DNA of 6,157 nt. Origin: Defluviitaleaceae bacterium. GTDB lineage: Bacteria > Bacillota > Clostridia > Lachnospirales > UBA5962. A program made the position numbers and the translations under genes. A model generated the notes under the pieces. The model saw nothing but the letters and a program-made list of their open reading frames with translations, was not told the DNA's origin and did no database searches. This document shows, in pieces, positions 5,236-6,157 of the stretch (positions within the stretch are counted from its first letter, which is position 1; each line of letters begins with the position of its first letter). The DNA lies in the NCBI GenBank assembly GCA_009787435.1, contig WRFW01000125.1, forward strand, positions 1 to 6,157. The letters run 5' to 3'.

Positions 5236-6157
5236 ATGGCAAATAAATTAATAGAGTTACGCAAACTTATGAAAGAAAATAATATAGATGCATACATAAT
5301 AACAAAATTTGACCCACATCAAACTGAATATGCAGACAGTTATTACAATGCAACACAGTTCATCTCAAATTTTACAGGCTCAAATGCAACAATAGTAGTT
5401 ACAGATTTAGAAGCAGGTTTATGGACAGATAATAGATATTTTTTACAAGCAGAAAAAGAGCTTGGTGAAGAGTTCACATTGCATAAAATGGGTGAAAAAG
5501 GCACTATAGACGTTTTAGATTTTGCTTCAAAATATAAAACTATTGGCATAGATTTTTCAACATACCCTGCTGAAGCAGGTAAAAAACTTGAGCAAAAAAT
5601 TAAAAAATCAAATGTGGTAAGCTCAGCAAATGGAAATTTAATAGATATAGATTTAATATCTCCACTTTGGCAAAATCGTGAGTTTGCCAAGAGAGACGGC
5701 ATATTTTTATTTAGAGACGATAAAGAAGAAAGCCTTTATTTAAGTAAGATTAATCAAGTTCGCAGCTTAATGAAAACACCTTACTACATAATATCTTCTT
5801 TGGATGATATAGCATGGGTCTTAAATATAAGAGCATTGGGCGAGTTCAACACTTTTAATTTTTTGGCTTATTTATTTATAGAGCCTAAAAATATAATTTT
5901 ATTTATAGACTCTATTTCGGGAGGGGGAAATAATATTGGCGATGTATTCCCTGAAGGTCTAGAGATAAAACCTTATTCAGAAGTTTTTGACTATATAAAA
6001 AATAAAACTTCTGGCACAATATCAATAGCACCAGCTAGAACTAATTATAAAATATATAAAGCCGTACAAAATCCTAACATACTTAAACACGACATTACTA
6101 CTACTTTAAAAGCTAGAAAAGATGAGCAAGAAATAAATCTCATAAAAGAAGCGAATA
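5236..6157 (+). CDS. Xaa-Pro aminopeptidase, M24B (pepP-like; partial, right edge)
   Basis: This is the first 307 codons of an aminopeptidase P, a cytosolic metallopeptidase that removes an N-terminal residue preceding proline. Residues 1-130 form the creatinase-N domain, with IDAYIITKFDPHQTEY (17-32), FISNFTGSNATIVVT (42-56) and LWTDNRYFLQAE (62-73). A second creatinase-like domain follows, with SSLDDIAWVLNIR (187-199). The link to the catalytic domain appears as LKARKDEQEINLIKEAN (291-307). Two N-terminal domains indicate the long, roughly 590-aa form found in Clostridia and eukaryotes, so about half the gene is missing, including all metal ligands. NIRALGEF replaces the more usual NIRG-D-type segment, and TDN replaces TDG; neither by itself implies loss of function. 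The frame is open to the edge. It is separated from flagellin by a terminator and is probably unrelated to it functionally. Confidence 0.9.
   Translation, partial: MANKLIELRKLMKENNIDAYIITKFDPHQTEYADSYYNATQFISNFTGSNATIVVTDLEAGLWTDNRYFLQAEKELGEEFTLHKMGEKGTIDVLDFASKYKTIGIDFSTYPAEAGKKLEQKIKKSNVVSSANGNLIDIDLISPLWQNREFAKRDGIFLFRDDKEESLYLSKINQVRSLMKTPYYIISSLDDIAWVLNIRALGEFNTFNFLAYLFIEPKNIILFIDSISGGGNNIGDVFPEGLEIKPYSEVFDYIKNKTSGTISIAPARTNYKIYKAVQNPNILKHDITTTLKARKDEQEINLIKEAN

Noticed and set aside
5343..5702. Minus-strand reading frame of 119 codons
   Set aside because: It is antisense to the aminopeptidase P creatinase-N domain, whose motifs are clear on the plus strand.

Overview
The window is about 6.2 kb of low-GC bacterial chromosome. 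It most likely comes from a motile member of the Bacillota, probably a clostridial anaerobe. The evidence is AT-rich codon use with AGG/GGAG-type Shine-Dalgarno sites, a SufC-SufD-SufS-SufU gene order with a Cys-less Firmicutes-type SufD and a SufU-type (not SufA/SufE) partner, a clostridial-looking flagellin, and a long-form aminopeptidase P like those of Clostridia. No species can be named from the sequence alone.

Left part (1-3450, minus strand): the iron-sulfur cluster assembly operon, read right to left as sufC, sufD, sufS, then sufU, which runs off the left edge. SufC is the ATPase of the SufBCD scaffold and SufD is its partner. SufS takes sulfur from cysteine, and SufU is the zinc-dependent acceptor of that sulfur. 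sufB is not in the window and may lie beyond sufU. sufC-sufD-sufS are packed with 13 and 2 bp gaps. The sufS-sufU junction is different: it has about 117 bp holding a long perfect inverted repeat, and sufU has no ordinary start codon in front of its conserved N-terminus.

Middle (3451-3794): a 344-bp divergent intergenic region. It carries a candidate promoter for suf on the minus strand, a near-perfect housekeeping promoter for flagellin on the plus strand, an AT-rich inverted repeat between them, and a flagellin leader of about 134 nt with small hairpins and a strong AAGGAGG ribosome binding site.

Right part (3795-6157, plus strand): a complete flagellin gene (411 aa) with canonical D0/D1 ends and an insert of about 100 residues predicted to be a heptad-repeat helical hairpin. 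It is followed by a strong intrinsic terminator, a second palindromic element related to the one in the suf operon, and the 5' part of a Xaa-Pro aminopeptidase gene that is open to the right edge.

The genes are mostly ordinary. The points worth a second look are the pair of related palindromes, whose outer stems differ in sequence but keep pairing; the start-codon problem of sufU beside one of them; and the alanine/aromatic heptad insert in the flagellin. No complete novel defence, mobile or biosynthetic system is visible.
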